A stretch of DNA of 64,000 nucleotides from Endozoicomonas sp965261315 (lineage in GTDB: Bacteria > Pseudomonadota > Gammaproteobacteria > Pseudomonadales > Endozoicomonadaceae), in assembly GCA_965261315.1 (NCBI GenBank), contig CBDHDM010000016.1, positions 72,413-136,412 of the forward strand, in the 5' to 3' direction. The notes under the pieces were generated by a model. The model saw only the letters and a program-made list of their open reading frames with translations, was not told the origin of the DNA and did not search any database. The position numbers and the translations under genes are program-made. Positions 1 through 8,092 of this stretch are shown one piece after another (within the stretch, counting starts at the first letter, position 1; every line of letters begins with the position of its first letter).

Positions 1-1
1 G

Positions 2-241
2 GATGAAACCATTCCAGGCAGAATCGAGCCAGTAAGTTTTACAGAAACGGTTCACAGTCGGGATGAGTCGATTGCTTCCTATGATGTCGATCACCTTGCA
101 ATGCTCTATCAGCGTCAGATCATTGGTAGTGATCGGTATGAGTATCTTCTGACTTCCCTTGAGTTCAGTGGTGAAAATGAAGCTACGGCTGTCGTTAGTC
201 TGGGCTTTGATCTTGAGCTTTCTTCCATGAATATCACCTGA
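2..241 (+). CDS. yjfK: YjfK-like DUF2491 protein, 3' fragment
   Basis: An open frame enters from the left edge and ends at the TGA at 239-241, giving the last 79 residues of a protein. The fragment is acidic and soluble, with no membrane segment. I assign it by synteny: the next three genes correspond in order to yjfL, yjfM and yjfC of E. coli, where yjfK (DUF2491 family) comes just before yjfL. The 67-bp gap to the next gene fits one operon. The biochemical role of this family is not established, and the start and N-terminal part lie outside the window. The identity is inferred more from context than from motifs. Confidence 0.5.
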   Translation, partial: DETIPGRIEPVSFTETVHSRDESIASYDVDHLAMLYQRQIIGSDRYEYLLTSLEFSGENEATAVVSLGFDLELSSMNIT

Positions 242-308
242 GGCAATGAATCTATTGTCTGGCAAGGGTATCCTAGTGCCAGATTTATAATGTTCAGGAA
301 CTAACAGT

Positions 309-719
309 ATGGTTGCCATGACAGACTATCTGGCCGGAGTCCCTCTTTTTCTTGCCTATTTTGCAGTAGCACTGGTTTTAACGGGTATTTATGTCCTGGT
401 TTATACCCGGTGTACCCCTCATGACGAGATGAAACTGATCAAGGCAAATGTACCGGCAGCATCGATCGCTTTTGCCGGTAGTTTGATTGGCTTTGTGCTG
501 CCATTGGCCAGTGTTATCGAAAACTCTATTGATCTTGTCGACATGGCTCTCTGGGGTGCGGTGGCACTGATTGTGCAGTTGGCCACATTCTTTGGCTTGC
601 AGTTGTTCTTACCAAAAATTTCAGACCGTATTTCTGCTAACGAGTTAGCTTCTGGTATTTGGCTTGGCGGCGTCTCTATTGCAGCAGGACTGTTGAATGC
701 TGCCTGTCTGACTTACTAG
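309..719 (+). CDS. yjfL: YjfL-like DUF350 inner-membrane protein
   Basis: The 136-residue protein is almost entirely hydrophobic, with about four predicted membrane segments (roughly residues 8-32, 45-68, 76-100 and 112-134). That matches the small DUF350 (YjfL/UPF0719) inner-membrane family in length and topology. The ATG at 309 is used; a second in-frame ATG three codons later is an equally possible start. It lies between the yjfK-like and yjfM-like genes, as in E. coli. The function is unknown; an inner-membrane partner for the YjfM lipoprotein-like protein and the YjfC ATP-grasp enzyme is inference from conserved co-occurrence. Confidence 0.7.
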   Translation: MVAMTDYLAGVPLFLAYFAVALVLTGIYVLVYTRCTPHDEMKLIKANVPAASIAFAGSLIGFVLPLASVIENSIDLVDMALWGAVALIVQLATFFGLQLFLPKISDRISANELASGIWLGGVSIAAGLLNAACLTY

Positions 720-738
720 TGCTGGAGCTAAATGAATA

Positions 739-1260
739 ATGAAGCGATCAAAGAAGTTACAGCTTGCCATCATGGGGACCGCACCTTTTGTTATTACGGG
801 CTGTGGAGATTCATCCAGAGAAGCTTTGGTATATAAAGATGCTGCCAGCTGCATTAAAGATGGTGTGATTTCAGAGTCGGTATGCCGCTTTGAGTATAAT
901 AAAGCCTGGCAGAATCATTTAATGGCGGCGCCTAAGTATAACTCTGGATCAGACTGCCAGCAGGATTTTGGTTCATCATGTCAGCAGCTGGCATCAGGTG
1001 AATATATACCGACTATGGAAGGTTTCATGCTGGCTGCAGAACCTGGCTCTGGTAGAAGCTCCTTTACTGTTATTCCCCTTTATCTGGGAAGTGGGGGATT
1101 CTTCCGAACTGGAAATTATGACAAGGTTGGCAGCAGTTACAAACAGGGGAAGGTCATCGTTGATAAAAAAGCAACGGCCAAGCCTACTCTGAAAAGTACG
1201 ACAATGAAGCGCGGCGGCTTTGGCAGTCGTTCAGCAGCCAGAGGAAGTTGGGGGAGTTAA
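739..1260 (+). CDS. yjfM: YjfM-like DUF1190 protein, probable lipoprotein or exported protein
   Basis: The protein has 173 residues. It begins with a basic N-terminus and a short hydrophobic stretch that ends in a lipobox-like ITGC at residues 19-22, so it is probably a lipoprotein. The middle is rich in Cys, Ser and Gly. The C-terminus is a low-complexity Gly/Arg/Ser tail (about residues 155-173), as in DUF1190 (YjfM/YgiB-like) proteins. The stop codon TAA overlaps the ATG of the next gene (TAATG), so the two are translationally coupled. The molecular role is not known. Confidence 0.7.
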   Translation: MKRSKKLQLAIMGTAPFVITGCGDSSREALVYKDAASCIKDGVISESVCRFEYNKAWQNHLMAAPKYNSGSDCQQDFGSSCQQLASGEYIPTMEGFMLAAEPGSGRSSFTVIPLYLGSGGFFRTGNYDKVGSSYKQGKVIVDKKATAKPTLKSTTMKRGGFGSRSAARGSWGS

Positions 1261-2432
1261 TGTTACGTATTACCTCTGCACCCAGAACAGACTGGACCAA
1301 GCTGGCTGAGTCTCTCGGTTTTCGGTTTCATACGATAGGTGGTGATGCTTATTGGGATGAGTCTGCTTATTACCAGTTCACTATGAAGCAGATTGAAAAG
1401 GATATTGAAGACCCTACTGCAGAAATTCATCAAATGTGCCTGCACCTGGTGGATAAAGCGGTTAATTCAGAGCAGATGATGGAGTGCCTGCGTATTCCTG
1501 AGTATTTCTGGGACTATGTTCGAGACTCCTGGTTGAGACAAGATGCCCATCTGTATGGGCGCATGGACTTTTCCTATGATGGGAAATCTGCTGCCAAGTT
1601 TTATGAATATAATGCGGATACCCCTACATCTTTATATGAGTCTGCTTTTTTTCAATGGCTCTGGCTGGAACAGATGATTGATGAAAAAAAGCTGTCCCCT
1701 GATGTAGACCAATTCAATATCATCCAAGAGATGCTGATAGAAGCCCTGATTCTTTTAAAGAAGCAGAAGATGGGTGGGGAGTCTCTGTATTTTTCGTGCA
1801 GCAAGGATTCGGAAGAAGATTATGGCACGGTAGAGTATTTTCGTGACTGTGCAGTACAGGCTGGACTTGATACACGCTTTATTTATACAGAGGATATTGG
1901 TGTAAGCCCTGAAGGGCAATTTACTGATATGGATAACATGACCATTCCCGGGGTATTCAAGTTGTACCCCTGGGAATTTATGTTTGAGGAAGCGTTTGGA
2001 ACTTACCTGCCTGGCAGTGAAACGCTTTTTATTGAACCACCCTGGAAATCTATTCTATCTAACAAGGGGATTTTACCGTTACTCTGGAAGGAGTTTAAGG
2101 GGCACCCTAATCTTCTACCCAGTTATTTTGAAGATGATGTACCGGGTGATGACTTAGGAAATCACTATGTTAAAAAGCCATTTTTTTCCAGGGAAGGCGC
2201 CAATATTTCTGTAATGGAAAAGGGAAGCAGGGTACTTTCTGTCGATGGCCCATATGTAGACAGTGGTTATATTTTGCAGAAATACAGCCCGCCACCAGAG
2301 TTTGCCGGAAATCATACATTGATAGGCAGCTGGGTTGTTGCTGACCGACCTGCGGGGATAGGGATACGAGAAGACAACTCGGTGATCACCAAGGACAGTT
2401 CAAGGTTTGTACCACATGTGATCAGGGCGTAA
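1260..2432 (+). CDS. yjfC: Glutathionylspermidine synthase-like ATP-grasp protein (YjfC family)
   Basis: The protein has 390 residues counted from the ATG at 1260, which overlaps the stop of the upstream gene; a TTG four codons earlier is less likely. It belongs to the GspS synthetase-only family (YjfC/YgiC), which has a pre-ATP-grasp domain followed by an ATP-grasp fold. Typical blocks are visible: a YEYNADTPTSLYES segment near residue 120, and a KKPFFSREGANISV segment near residue 306 in the C-terminal nucleotide-binding lobe. Bifunctional GspS also has an N-terminal amidase, which is absent here. By family it would form an amide bond from a carboxylate and an amine using ATP, but the substrate of YjfC-type enzymes is not settled. 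It is the last gene of the yjfKLMC-like operon. Confidence 0.82.
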   Translation: MLRITSAPRTDWTKLAESLGFRFHTIGGDAYWDESAYYQFTMKQIEKDIEDPTAEIHQMCLHLVDKAVNSEQMMECLRIPEYFWDYVRDSWLRQDAHLYGRMDFSYDGKSAAKFYEYNADTPTSLYESAFFQWLWLEQMIDEKKLSPDVDQFNIIQEMLIEALILLKKQKMGGESLYFSCSKDSEEDYGTVEYFRDCAVQAGLDTRFIYTEDIGVSPEGQFTDMDNMTIPGVFKLYPWEFMFEEAFGTYLPGSETLFIEPPWKSILSNKGILPLLWKEFKGHPNLLPSYFEDDVPGDDLGNHYVKKPFFSREGANISVMEKGSRVLSVDGPYVDSGYILQKYSPPPEFAGNHTLIGSWVVADRPAGIGIREDNSVITKDSSRFVPHVIRA

Positions 2433-2469
2433 ATAATAAGGGTTTATTCCAGAGCGGAGCCTTTTTGTT

Positions 2470-2571
2470 CCGGTTCTCACGCTGAGCGTGGGAACGAGAG
2501 CCAAGAGAGATTACCCCCGTTGATTCGGCTAGTTCCGCATGCATTCCCACGCAGAGCGTGGGAACGAGAGT
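2470..2571. repeat. Two REP-like palindromic units
   Basis: Two copies of a short imperfect palindrome lie about 70 bp apart, at about 2470-2501 and 2540-2571. Both have the core CACGC..GAGCGTGGGAAC followed by GAGAG. They sit downstream of yjfC and in front of the convergent outer-membrane protein gene. Dispersed extragenic palindromes of this kind occur in several large gammaproteobacterial genomes. They may stabilise transcript ends here, but no U-tract follows, so a classical terminator is not supported. Confidence 0.65.
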
Positions 2572-2596
2572 CAGAGATGGGCTTTTGGAGGTAACC

Positions 2597-3244
2597 TCAG
2601 AAGTGGATGGATGCGGCGACATAAATCTGACGTGAGTCGTTTACTTTTAGTTTGATATCGTGCCTGTGCTCATACTTGTGAGAAGCACTGTTGGTTAGAT
2701 ATCTCAAACCCGCTTCAAGGTCGATATTATCAATACGGTAGATTGCACCTGCCTGAACACCGTAAGCAAAGGCCCATTTCTTATTAAAACTGTTCTCTCC
2801 TGCAGGGCTTCCTACAGTACCTTTAGCTTTTGTTTCAGCTGCACCAAGAGTCAGGCCCACGAAAGGTTGTACTTCCGACTCAGGCATAAAGAGGTAGTCG
2901 GCTGAAAACAGAAGGTTGAGCTGTTTGATGTCATGAACCTTGTATTCTGTGGCACCGTCATTCCAATGGGCATCTTTTGGTTTGAGGTAGCCGACAGTAA
3001 AGTATGCTCGAGCCTCATCTTCCCAAAAACTGCCAATGCGAACACCGAAAAAACCGGTACTATCACTTTCGTCATGACCGGTAGCACCGTCAACTTTCAC
3101 CTTGGTTTTGGCATAACCACCTTCCAGACCAACAAAAAAATCACTGGTCGACCAGTCGTCCTCCCACCCGGCAGCCATAGCAACAGAAGAAACTGCTGAG
3201 ACAGTAAGAGCGGTTAAGAGTGAAGTTATCTTTTTCATGTTCAT
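2597..3244 (-). CDS. Small outer-membrane beta-barrel protein
   Basis: The protein has 215 residues from the ATG at 3244, chosen because GGGA lies five bases upstream; another ATG at 3238 is possible. A signal peptide with an AMA-type cleavage site covers about residues 1-24. The remainder alternates short amphipathic strands rich in Gly, Tyr and Phe and ends in aromatic IHF, the usual C-terminal signature for insertion by the BAM complex. This fits the 8-stranded OMP_b-brl class. The substrate or adhesive role cannot be told. It is monocistronic and converges with yjfC. Confidence 0.7.
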   Translation of the reverse strand: MNMKKITSLLTALTVSAVSSVAMAAGWEDDWSTSDFFVGLEGGYAKTKVKVDGATGHDESDSTGFFGVRIGSFWEDEARAYFTVGYLKPKDAHWNDGATEYKVHDIKQLNLLFSADYLFMPESEVQPFVGLTLGAAETKAKGTVGSPAGENSFNKKWAFAYGVQAGAIYRIDNIDLEAGLRYLTNSASHKYEHRHDIKLKVNDSRQIYVAASIHF

Positions 3245-3338
3245 GGGATTCCCAACGTATTCCATATGTAATGTGTGTACGAAAAGCAACTGACTGCTTT
3301 TTCTATGCTCTATAGATCAAGCCAAAAATAAGGAAACA

Positions 3339-3491
3339 ATGCTAAAAATAGACCAGTTTCTGAGCACATGGGATGAAAAACCTTATTGGTTAGCACTCAG
3401 AAAAACTCTTGAGAACAGCGTTTCATTATCAATCAATGAACTTTATATAGATCACATCTCCCCGTTCTGCCATTTTCATTCAGTGCACTAA
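3339..3491 (+). CDS. Possible small protein, 50 aa, unknown
   Basis: An ATG at 3339 is preceded by AAGGA at a five-base spacing, an unusually good ribosome binding site for this otherwise empty interval. The frame is open for 50 codons to the TAA at 3489. The predicted peptide has an acidic and aromatic N-terminal half (WDEKPYWLALRK) and a His/Cys-containing tail. I recognise no family. It lies divergently from the outer-membrane protein gene, whose promoter must overlap this region. Coding status rests only on the frame and the ribosome binding site. Confidence 0.3.
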   Translation: MLKIDQFLSTWDEKPYWLALRKTLENSVSLSINELYIDHISPFCHFHSVH

Positions 3492-3761
3492 AGTACGATT
3501 TTTAGTAATGGTGGCGTTATGTGCGTGCTAAAGCGACGGAGTATAATTCCGTAGCTCAAGGTGAAACTCATTGTTGATCTTTGATGTCTTTTGAACGTCA
3601 TATTGAAGAGTAAGAGTATTGAATGGTTCTTTAAATATGAAGATGGATTAATGACTGAATTTAAATGAATAGATTGTTATTTATTCTGGTGTTTTCTGAG
3701 ATTAGCTGATACAAAAAATAAAAATTTGATGGTTGTTTGTTGGCTTTTGTTTTTCCGCAAT

Positions 3762-3784
3762 AAAAAAAACCGCTTGAAAAGCGG
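3762..3784 (-). terminator. Rho-independent terminator, minus strand
   Basis: Read on the minus strand, a perfect 6-bp stem (CCGCTT/AAGCGG, 3-base loop, 3770-3784) is followed by a run of eight U (3762-3769). It would end a minus-strand transcript starting between here and the LysR gene. The only candidate gene there is the 50-codon frame at 3865-4017. Confidence 0.75.
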
Positions 3785-3864
3785 CTAATTAAAATAACTC
3801 AATTGATCAAGGAGGGAATGCTGCAATTTATCAGAGCTAATACTGCAGTTAATCGGTAGTAATA

Positions 3865-4017
3865 CTATTTAATATGCTTGTCAGCTTCCTTAAAGAAGAG
3901 CGCCATGTCATTCCAGGGGGTTGTCTTTCTCAAGATACGTCTACAATTCAGGATTGTTTCAAAATAGGGGGTTTGTTTTTTTAACTCAACCCAGCCATTG
4001 ATGCCGCTGTTTTTCAT
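3865..4017 (-). CDS. Possible small basic protein, 50 aa, upstream of its own terminator
   Basis: The minus-strand frame runs from ATG at 4017 to TAG at 3865 and encodes 50 residues, about a quarter of them Lys or Arg, with a CRRILRKTTPW segment in the middle. Support comes from its position 80 bp ahead of a clear minus-strand terminator and from the lack of any other explanation for that terminator. There is no strong Shine-Dalgarno sequence before the ATG, so the transcript could instead be a small RNA. It is divergent from the LysR gene. No family is recognised. Confidence 0.35.
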   Translation of the reverse strand: MKNSGINGWVELKKQTPYFETILNCRRILRKTTPWNDMALFFKEADKHIK

Positions 4018-4273
4018 GATACAACTCGAATACACTGAATAAACTCAGTCGGGGATGACTACGCATTCAGTATATGGCGATCCATTTCTTAAAAAAAATC
4101 AATAAAACTTTGATGCCCTATCAAGTATGCTTATGTCCTCGATTTTAAATCTGGTGGTATTCTATCCCTGTCTTCAGGGAACGGGAGTATCATAAAAATT
4201 CTTAGCTATGATATTCAAAGCTGTTTACTAAGGCTTGTCTCATAGTTTTTTGATGGAATAGGCTGTACATCAA

Positions 4274-5176
4274 ATGCACATTACGCTTCGCCAGTTGGAA
4301 ATATTTCGAGCTGTGGCTCAATATGGACGGGTTACTGGAGCAGCTGAAAGCCTTTATATTTCCCAGCCGGCAGCCAGTATGGCGTTATCTGAACTGGAAA
4401 AACATCTGGGGCCACTCTTTGACCGTAACCAGGGTGCAGGCCTGAAGATGAATGATTCCGGCCGGGCTCTTCTGCCTAAAGCCTGTGAGTTGATCGAGCG
4501 TGCGAAAGAGCTGGAGATGCAGTTTGCAGTCAATGGCTCGTATGAGTCGGGTTCCCTGATCTTGAATGCCAGTTCAACGATTGGGAATAATCTGTTGCCA
4601 AAAATGTTATCTCAGTTTCAGGAAGCAAACTCCGGTATAAGAATTGATCTTGAGATCGATAATACCCGCGCTATTGAACAACGTCTTCTTGACTTTAAAA
4701 TTGACCTTGCTGTTGTCGAGGGTACCTGCCTGCATCCGGATATTGAAGTCACAACCTGGCTTGAAGATGAGCTGGTGGTTATCTGTAACCCAGAGCACCC
4801 GCTGGCCAACATGGAAAATATCCCTCTTCATTCTCTGTCGGGTGAGTTCTGGGTTTTGAGAGAGCCGGGTTCCGGAACCCGAGAGCTTTTTGATGAAATG
4901 ATTGCCACACAGCTGGAATCTCCCAAAGTTGCCATGGTATTAAACCGTTCGGAAGCGGTTAAGCAGGCAGTGAGTGATGGTGTTGGGATCGCCTGTATTT
5001 CAAGCCTTGCTGCTAAATCATCGTTAGATACCGGGCATATGGCAATAATAGGGGTGACAGGGCTTAATCTGAAACGTCATTTTTACCTGTTAACCCACAA
5101 GAAAAAGTACAAGAGTGCAGTTTTTAATCAATTATGTCGTTTTATTATCGATTGGAAGTCCTTTAAAAAAGATTGA
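4274..5176 (+). CDS. LysR-family transcriptional regulator, YeiE-like
   Basis: The 300-residue length is normal for LysR proteins. The N-terminal winged helix-turn-helix (about residues 1-62) starts with MHITLRQLEIFRAV and contains SLYISQPAASMALSELEKHLG. An effector-binding domain follows (about 90-295), with blocks such as ASSTIGNNLLP, WLEDELVVI and REPGSGTRELFDEM. These resemble E. coli YeiE and its relatives rather than CysB or IlvY. The target genes cannot be read from the window: the upstream region holds only the small minus-strand unit, and the downstream gene is the atp operon with its own promoter. Confidence 0.85.
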   Translation: MHITLRQLEIFRAVAQYGRVTGAAESLYISQPAASMALSELEKHLGPLFDRNQGAGLKMNDSGRALLPKACELIERAKELEMQFAVNGSYESGSLILNASSTIGNNLLPKMLSQFQEANSGIRIDLEIDNTRAIEQRLLDFKIDLAVVEGTCLHPDIEVTTWLEDELVVICNPEHPLANMENIPLHSLSGEFWVLREPGSGTRELFDEMIATQLESPKVAMVLNRSEAVKQAVSDGVGIACISSLAAKSSLDTGHMAIIGVTGLNLKRHFYLLTHKKKYKSAVFNQLCRFIIDWKSFKKD

Positions 5177-5336
5177 TTTTTAAACAGTATTCATTTGCTT
5201 ATCTATACGACTCAACATGTATACGGAATTATGAATCCTCTCTCCCAGCCCTTGTGCAGTGGGTATTGACTGGGTGTTCTATCAATTGTGGTGCTTTATG
5301 ACGTAGTGAAATATTAGCTCGACAGAATGGTTTCGG

Positions 5337-5365
5337 TTGAATATAGGTACTATTACCCATATACT
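5337..5365 (+). promoter_or_regulatory. Sigma70-type promoter of the atp operon
   Basis: TTGAAT (5337-5342) and TATACT (5360-5365) are separated by exactly 17 bp, close to the sigma70 consensus. Transcription would start near 5372, giving a leader of about 155 nt before atpI. It is the best promoter-like sequence in the LysR-atpI gap. Confidence 0.6.
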
Positions 5366-5484
5366 GCGCCCGCTGGGGTGTCAGAAATTATTAAACAAAT
5401 AATAGATACTGACATACTCCAACAAAATATTACGCGGCGTGCATGCAAAAATCTTTTGCTCCTCCTTTTTCATTAGAAATGAAA

Positions 5485-5497
5485 GGGGGGGGGGGGG
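5485..5497 (+). repeat. 13-base poly-G tract in the atp leader
   Basis: An uninterrupted run of 13 G lies about 30 bp upstream of the atpI start and downstream of the predicted promoter. Tracts of this length are prone to slippage. Here it would change leader length or structure, not a reading frame. The length is also uncertain because long homopolymers are hard to sequence. Confidence 0.8.
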
Positions 5498-5526
5498 AAA
5501 GATAGTTGAGTTGTAGTTAAGGAAGT

Positions 5527-6012
5527 ATGTCAGAAGCAAAAGTCTGGAAGCAGCAAATGGCAATGCGAAGTGATGACTGGTCCGGGTTTGCCAATCGCAA
5601 ATCTGGTCGTGTTGGTCATCGTAAATATAGGTGGCTTCAACAGCCTCCAGTACATCGTGTTATTGTTGCCCAGTTGACTGTCTCTGCAGTGCTGGCTCTG
5701 GCACTGTTTCCTCTGGGGTTCACTTTTGCACTGTCATCCCTGTTGGGAGGGCTCTGCTGCTCGCTGCCCAATGCATACTTTGTATGGAGGGCGTTCCGTT
5801 ATCGTGGAGCGCGTTCCGCAAAACTCATTGTCAGCTCATTCTATCGTGGAGAAGCTGGCAAACTGGTGTTGACCACAGTCGGCTTTATTCTGGTTTTTAC
5901 CCTGGTTAAACCGCTGGAGCCATTGGCTTTATTTGGATCATTTATCGCGGTTCAGGCGGTAAATTGGTTTGCACCATTGCTGGTGGCTCGTCGGCAGAAG
6001 CCAGTACAATAA
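5527..6012 (+). CDS. atpI: ATP synthase subunit I (AtpI)
   Basis: The protein has 161 residues and starts at ATG 5527, which is preceded by AAGGAAG. A soluble N-terminal extension of about 45 residues is followed by four membrane segments (about 47-66, 70-90, 108-126 and 130-152), the usual AtpI layout. Its position as first gene of the atp operon confirms the call. AtpI is a non-stoichiometric accessory protein that assists assembly of the c-ring. The N-terminal extension makes it longer than the E. coli protein (about 126 residues). Confidence 0.9.
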   Translation: MSEAKVWKQQMAMRSDDWSGFANRKSGRVGHRKYRWLQQPPVHRVIVAQLTVSAVLALALFPLGFTFALSSLLGGLCCSLPNAYFVWRAFRYRGARSAKLIVSSFYRGEAGKLVLTTVGFILVFTLVKPLEPLALFGSFIAVQAVNWFAPLLVARRQKPVQ

Positions 6013-6088
6013 TTATTATGTAAAAAAACAACTGTGCATGAGGTTGTTTGCTGAACGGGTTTGAGTGGAAGAGCTGGGTATGATTTTA

Positions 6089-6113
6089 GTTTATTTTTGA
6101 ACAAAAAATAAAC
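6089..6113 (+). promoter_or_regulatory. AU-rich hairpin between atpI and atpB
   Basis: A 10-bp perfect inverted repeat, GTTTATTTTT...AAAAATAAAC, lies in the 146-bp gap before atpB. The U-rich arms resemble translation-enhancer or RNA-processing elements known from atp leaders more than a terminator, since the operon must continue. Its function is inferred only from position. Confidence 0.35.
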
Positions 6114-6158
6114 CAGCTTTGATATTGAAAATGTAATGGATGGTTTACAGGATTAGCC

Positions 6159-7040
6159 ATGGCAAATACTGCTACTGAATACATACAGCACCACCTGCAG
6201 AATTTGACGTATGGTCAACTGCCCGCTGGTTATGATCGAGTCGATGCTTATGGGCATCCTCAAGGTGTTCTGACTGAGCCGACCTGGACCTTTGCCTTGA
6301 CACCCGCAGAAGCCAAAGAAATGGGGTTCTGGGCCATTCATGTAGACAGCATGCTCTGGTCTGTATTTCTCGGGTTTGTGTTTGTTCTTTTGTTCCGCTT
6401 TGTTGCGAAGAATGCAACCTCCGGTGTTCCCGGTAAGCTGCAGAACGCTATTGAGTCGATAGTCGAGTTTGTGGACACCAGTGTCCGTGAATCTTTTCAC
6501 GGTAAAAATCCGATGATAGCCCCTTTGGCCCTGACGATTTTTGTCTGGATTTTCTTCATGAACCTCATGGATCTTATCCCTGTAGACTGGATTCCTGGCC
6601 TGGCGACGCTGGCAGGTATTCCATACATGAAGATCGTGCCATCGACTGATCCGAACATCACCATGTCGATGTCGATCAGCGTATTCTTTTTGATGCTCTT
6701 TTTCTGGATTAAGGTCAAGGGCGTGTCTGGTCTGTTTTCAGACTTGGCTATGCACCCGTTCTCCAGTAAAAATCCGGTAGCAAAGGTTCTTCTGATTCCC
6801 GTAAACCTGCTGCTGGAAACGGTATCTCTGTTAGCCAAACCAGTTTCTCTGGGGCTGCGACTTTTCGGCAATATGTATGCCGGTGAACTGATATTTATCC
6901 TGATTGCCATGATTGGTTGGGCACAGCTGCCACTGCACTTTGGTTGGGCTGTTCTCCATATTCTGGTTATTACCCTTCAGGCATACATCTTCATGACACT
7001 GACCATTGTTTATCTGAGCAGTGTCCATGAAGAACACTGA
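6159..7040 (+). CDS. atpB: ATP synthase Fo subunit a
   Basis: The 293-residue integral membrane subunit of the proton channel has five to six hydrophobic segments. The LGLRLFGNMYAGE block near residue 230 carries the essential Arg of subunit a, which faces the c-ring carboxylate. The C-terminal segment (AYIFMTLTIVYLSS) is also typical. The start at ATG 6159 is the first in frame. It is followed by atpE in the normal order. Confidence 0.97.
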   Translation: MANTATEYIQHHLQNLTYGQLPAGYDRVDAYGHPQGVLTEPTWTFALTPAEAKEMGFWAIHVDSMLWSVFLGFVFVLLFRFVAKNATSGVPGKLQNAIESIVEFVDTSVRESFHGKNPMIAPLALTIFVWIFFMNLMDLIPVDWIPGLATLAGIPYMKIVPSTDPNITMSMSISVFFLMLFFWIKVKGVSGLFSDLAMHPFSSKNPVAKVLLIPVNLLLETVSLLAKPVSLGLRLFGNMYAGELIFILIAMIGWAQLPLHFGWAVLHILVITLQAYIFMTLTIVYLSSVHEEH

Positions 7041-7174
7041 GTGAAAGGTGACAGGGCGGCATTCTCTGTTTTTCATGCACGCTGTTTTTAAGCAAGAATG
7101 CTGTCCTTTGGATAAATTAACTTTAACTAACCACTAAATCTCACAACACACGACCTGTAAAGTCGGGAGGAAAT

Positions 7175-7426
7175 ATGGAACTGGTAGTTGGTCTGACAGT
7201 AATCAGTGTTGCAATTATGCTGGGTGTCGCTGCGCTGGCAACGGGTATTGGCTTTGCTCTTTTGGGCGGCAAATTTCTGGAAGGGGTTGCCCGTCAGCCA
7301 GAAACAGCGCCTATGCTGCAAACCAAAATGTTCATCGTTGCGGGTCTGCTTGATGCGATTCCAATGATTGCCGTTGGTATTGCTCTGTTCTTCACCTTTG
7401 CTAACCCTTTCGTTGGCTTGCTCTAA
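7175..7426 (+). CDS. atpE: ATP synthase Fo subunit c
   Basis: An 83-residue hairpin of two membrane helices is joined by the polar VARQPE loop (residues 38-43) that contacts the F1 central stalk. The ion-binding carboxylate is Asp60 in GLLDAIPMIAVG. The Gln and Glu of the sodium-binding signature are absent, so the enzyme should be proton-coupled. A good GGAGG site precedes the ATG. The gap to atpF is about 180 bp, longer than usual, and contains no gene. Confidence 0.97.
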   Translation: MELVVGLTVISVAIMLGVAALATGIGFALLGGKFLEGVARQPETAPMLQTKMFIVAGLLDAIPMIAVGIALFFTFANPFVGLL

Positions 7427-7607
7427 GCGCAGACGTTAATGCCCGATCGAGTGCTTTGTTGAGAGCTGCGGGCTGAAGTTTGCAGAAGGCTTTTATGAAG
7501 CCATGGGCTTTTAATAAGCCACAGGCGTTAGTCCGCAGTAGTCGAAAGTACTGGAGGCAGGCTCTGATATAGAGCCAACGACATTAACTGGAGCAAGAGG
7601 TGTTGGC

Positions 7608-8078
7608 GTGAATTTAAATGCAACCCTGATCGGCCAATCCATCGCTTTTTTGTTCTTTGTATGGTTCTGCATGAAATATGTATGGCCACCACTGACAAAA
7701 GTGCTGAGTGACCGACAGCAAAAAATAGCCGATGGTCTGGCTGCTGCTGACAAGGCAGAAAAAGACCTGGCTCAAGCCAATGACAAAGTTGCTGAACTGC
7801 ACAAAGAAGCCAGAGTGGAAGCTCAGGGCATCATTGAGCTGGCTAACAAGCGCGCAACCCAAATTGTTGATGAAGCCAAAGAACAGGCTCGTGCTGAAGG
7901 TGATCGCCTGAAAGCTGCAGCCGTTGCAGAAATTGAGCAGGAAGCTAATCGAGCCCGTGAAGTGCTGCGTGCTCAGGTGGCCAGCCTGGCTGTTGCCGGT
8001 GCAGAGCGTATTCTGGGTGAACACCTGGATGAAGCTGCGAACAGCAAGCTGGTTGATGATCTGGCAGCTGAACTTTAA
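7608..8078 (+). CDS. atpF: ATP synthase Fo subunit b
   Basis: The 156-residue peripheral-stalk subunit starts at GTG 7608, with AGAGG eight bases upstream. One N-terminal membrane helix (about residues 5-25, SIAFLFFVWFCMKYVWPPL) is followed by a long charged coiled coil rich in Ala, Glu and Lys. The length equals that of the E. coli b subunit, which dimerises and holds F1 to Fo through the delta subunit encoded next. Confidence 0.96.
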   Translation: MNLNATLIGQSIAFLFFVWFCMKYVWPPLTKVLSDRQQKIADGLAAADKAEKDLAQANDKVAELHKEARVEAQGIIELANKRATQIVDEAKEQARAEGDRLKAAAVAEIEQEANRAREVLRAQVASLAVAGAERILGEHLDEAANSKLVDDLAAEL

Positions 8079-8092
8079 GAGGGCTGGAGATC

